In this document: positions 13,341 through 14,818 of the stretch, in pieces
How the letters are laid out: each line of letters starts with the position of its first letter
How positions within the stretch are numbered: position 1 is the first letter of the stretch
Assembly: GCA_964445715.1 (NCBI GenBank)
Contig: CAYULJ010000034.1
Location: forward strand, 1 to 14,818
From: CAYPYS01 sp964445715
GTDB lineage: Bacteria > Omnitrophota > Gorgyraeia > Gorgyraeales > Gorgyraeaceae
DNA length: 14,818 bases
Reading direction: 5' to 3'
Made by a program: the position numbers and the translations under genes
Notes under the pieces: generated by a model
What the model was told of the DNA's origin: nothing
The model's input: only the letters and a program-made list of their open reading frames with translations
The model's database searches: none

Positions 13341-13406
13341 ATGGGGACAGACACCTATTTTTTGCAATCTATTTAAAAAATAATAAAAATAGGTGTCTGT
13401 CCCCAT
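13341..13406. repeat. GGGGACAGACACC inverted repeat upstream of serS
   Basis: Perfect 22-nt arms (13341-13362 and 13385-13406, outer end ATGGGGACAGACACC) flank a 22-nt AT-rich loop. The family is unrelated to the CTTAAG palindromes. Similar GGGGACAGACAC ends are, from memory, common next to IS200-like or REP-associated tyrosine transposases in diverse bacteria. No transposase is present here, so this would be a non-autonomous copy. A TATAAT at 13337-13342 touches its left end. It would form a stable hairpin just before the serS ribosome site (AAAGG, 13417-13421). Confidence 0.85.
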
Positions 13407-13427
13407 AAAAAGATAGAAAGGCAGGTT

Positions 13428-14681
13428 ATGCTGGATATAAAATTTATCAGAGAGAATGTAGACATAGTAAAAAAAGCTATAAAGGATAGAAATCTTAAGC
13501 TTGATATAGATGAATCCGTGTCTTTGGATGCCGAAAGAAGAAATATTCTTAAGGAATCAGAAGAATTAAAGGCAGAAAAGAACCGCGTATCCAAAGGTGG
13601 TAAGCCTAGTCCTGATGTTATAGCTAAAATGAAAGCTATATCCCAAAAAATAGGTGCTTTGGATGCAAAAGTGGAGCAAATAGACCAAAAATTGTACGAT
13701 TTAGCTCTTAATCTCCCAAATATACCTCATAATTCTGTGCCAGTTGGAGGACCAGAGGCAAATAAAGTGGTTAGAAAGCACGGAAAAACCACTAAATTTA
13801 GCTTTAAGTGTAAGGACCACATAGAGTTAGGTAAAAATCTTGATATATTGGATTTCCCACGTTCTTCCAAGATAGCTGGGTCTGGGTTTTGTGTTTTTAA
13901 AGGTCTTGGTGCTCAGCTCGAAAGGGCGCTTATTAACTTTATGCTTGACCTGCATACAAAGGAACATGGGTACAAGGAGATATTCCCGCCTTTTCTGGTG
14001 AATAGGGCCAGCATGACTGGTACAGGCCAGCTTCCAAAACTAGAAGAGGACATGTATAGATTAAAAGACGATGACTTGTTTCTTATCCCTACGGCTGAAG
14101 TCCCTCTGACTAATTTGCATCGCGATGAGGTGCTAAGCGAGGATGAGCTCCCTATTTACTATACTGGTTACACTGCTTGTTTCAGACGGGAGGCTGGTTC
14201 ATATGGCAAGGATACAAAGGGCCTTATGCGAGTCCATCAGTTTGACAAGGTTGAGCTGGTCAAGTTTGTGAAGCCAGAGACCTCTTATGATGAGCTTGAG
14301 AATTTACTGAAGAATGCCGAAGAGGTTTTAAAGCGCTTGGGGCTTCCTTATAGGGTAGTTTCGCTTGCAACCGGTGATATTAGTTTTGCCGCAAGCAAAT
14401 GTTATGATATTGAGGCGTGGGCACCTGGCATAGAGAAGCACCTTGAGGTCTCGAGCTGCAGTAATTTTACAGATTTTCAGGCCAGACGAGCGAATATAAA
14501 ATATAAAGGGAAGGTAACGAAAAAGCCAGAGTATGTGCATACACTGAACGGATCCGGCATAGCAATGGCTAGGACTATCATAGCCCTGATAGAGAATTAT
14601 CAGCAAGAAGATGGCAGTATTCTGATGCCAGAAGTCCTCAGGCCCTATATGGGTGGTAGAGAAAGGATTACAAAAGAGTAA
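13428..14681 (+). CDS. serS: Seryl-tRNA synthetase
   Basis: SerRS charges tRNA-Ser, and tRNA-Sec where present, with serine in the cytoplasm. The 417-aa length is typical. The N-terminal antiparallel coiled-coil arm that grips the tRNA-Ser long variable arm spans about residues 30-100. The class II core has TAEVPLTN (serine pocket), motif 2 ACFRREAGSYGKDTKGLMRVHQF and motif 3 NGSGIAMARTIIALIEN. ATG 13428 starts the standard MLDIKFIREN and has AAAGG 6 nt upstream. The upstream gap is largely taken by an inverted repeat, so the promoter is uncertain; it may be read with rtcB. The next gene's ATG overlaps its stop (TAATG). Confidence 0.98.
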   Translation: MLDIKFIRENVDIVKKAIKDRNLKLDIDESVSLDAERRNILKESEELKAEKNRVSKGGKPSPDVIAKMKAISQKIGALDAKVEQIDQKLYDLALNLPNIPHNSVPVGGPEANKVVRKHGKTTKFSFKCKDHIELGKNLDILDFPRSSKIAGSGFCVFKGLGAQLERALINFMLDLHTKEHGYKEIFPPFLVNRASMTGTGQLPKLEEDMYRLKDDDLFLIPTAEVPLTNLHRDEVLSEDELPIYYTGYTACFRREAGSYGKDTKGLMRVHQFDKVELVKFVKPETSYDELENLLKNAEEVLKRLGLPYRVVSLATGDISFAASKCYDIEAWAPGIEKHLEVSSCSNFTDFQARRANIKYKGKVTKKPEYVHTLNGSGIAMARTIIALIENYQQEDGSILMPEVLRPYMGGRERITKE

Positions 14682-14818
14682 TGTTTATTAAAATATTTCG
14701 ATTTATCGCAAGTATACTTCTTATTCCAGCATGCGTAGCTATCACAATAAGCTTTTATGATGGCATAGCTTCAATAAAATATATTTCAGAGGCAGGCTTT
14801 GTCTTTATATTAGGCGCG
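14681..14818 (+). CDS. Membrane protein of unknown function, 5' part only
   Basis: An open frame starts at an ATG overlapping the serS stop by one base and runs off the window after 46 codons without a stop. The product begins MFIKIFRFIASILLIPACVA, with a hydrophobic stretch at about residues 8-22 and a second beginning near residue 39, so it is probably an integral membrane protein. The overlap argues for co-transcription with serS. Too little is visible for a family call; an M50-type metallopeptidase is one vague possibility that I cannot support. Confidence 0.6.
   Translation, partial: MFIKIFRFIASILLIPACVAITISFYDGIASIKYISEAGFVFILGA

Noticed and set aside
13337..13342. TATAAT as the serS promoter -10
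   Set aside because: No acceptable -35 lies 16-18 nt upstream, and the box overlaps the end of the inverted repeat.

Overview
The window is chromosomal housekeeping DNA of moderate GC from a bacterium with a lipid A outer membrane (lpxB, an msbA-type flippase). The 10-N gap shows a draft, probably metagenome-derived, assembly. Gene content and order (frr, a CCA-encoding tRNA-Lys, archease-rtcB, serS) and many short palindromic repeats fit an uncultivated Gram-negative lineage such as Omnitrophota. That placement is an impression and cannot be proved from this sequence alone.

Layout. At 1-97 lies a short regulatory region with a perfect DnaA-box nonamer, a promoter and a decayed palindrome. 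At 98-4203 is a plus-strand operon: mnmG (tRNA U34 modification), a short 4Fe-4S protein related to epoxyqueuosine reductase, and guaA (GMP synthesis), which is broken only by an assembly gap. At 4226-6291 is a minus-strand pair: a Gfo/Idh/MocA oxidoreductase overlapping lpxB by 4 nt. At 6431-8254 a divergent msbA-type ABC exporter completes a lipid A patch. At 8315-11260 is the classic rpsB-tsf-pyrH-frr run (ribosomal protein S2, EF-Ts, UMP kinase, ribosome recycling factor) behind a strong extended -10 promoter that overlaps a perfect 17-nt palindrome. tRNA-Lys(TTT) follows at 11274-11350. At 11410-13310 come archease and rtcB, an RNA ligation/repair pair. serS is at 13428-14681, and the 5' end of a membrane-protein gene runs off the window.

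The most notable non-gene signal is a family of about 41-nt AT-rich palindromes with a core arm CTTAAGTTTACACTTTAACA. Clear copies lie at 4218-4260, 6369-6409, 8249-8291, 10624-10683 and 11354-11394, with remnants at about 26-57 and 13321-13333. Nearly every sizeable intergenic gap has one. The copies show paired changes in both arms, two are identical (in opposite orientation), and two supply the stop codons of lpxB and msbA. A second, unrelated inverted repeat (GGGGACAGACACC ends) sits upstream of serS. I read these as REP/MITE-like elements, possibly moved in trans. I see no evidence of a defence system, prophage or CRISPR array. The ordinary genes appear intact and functional.
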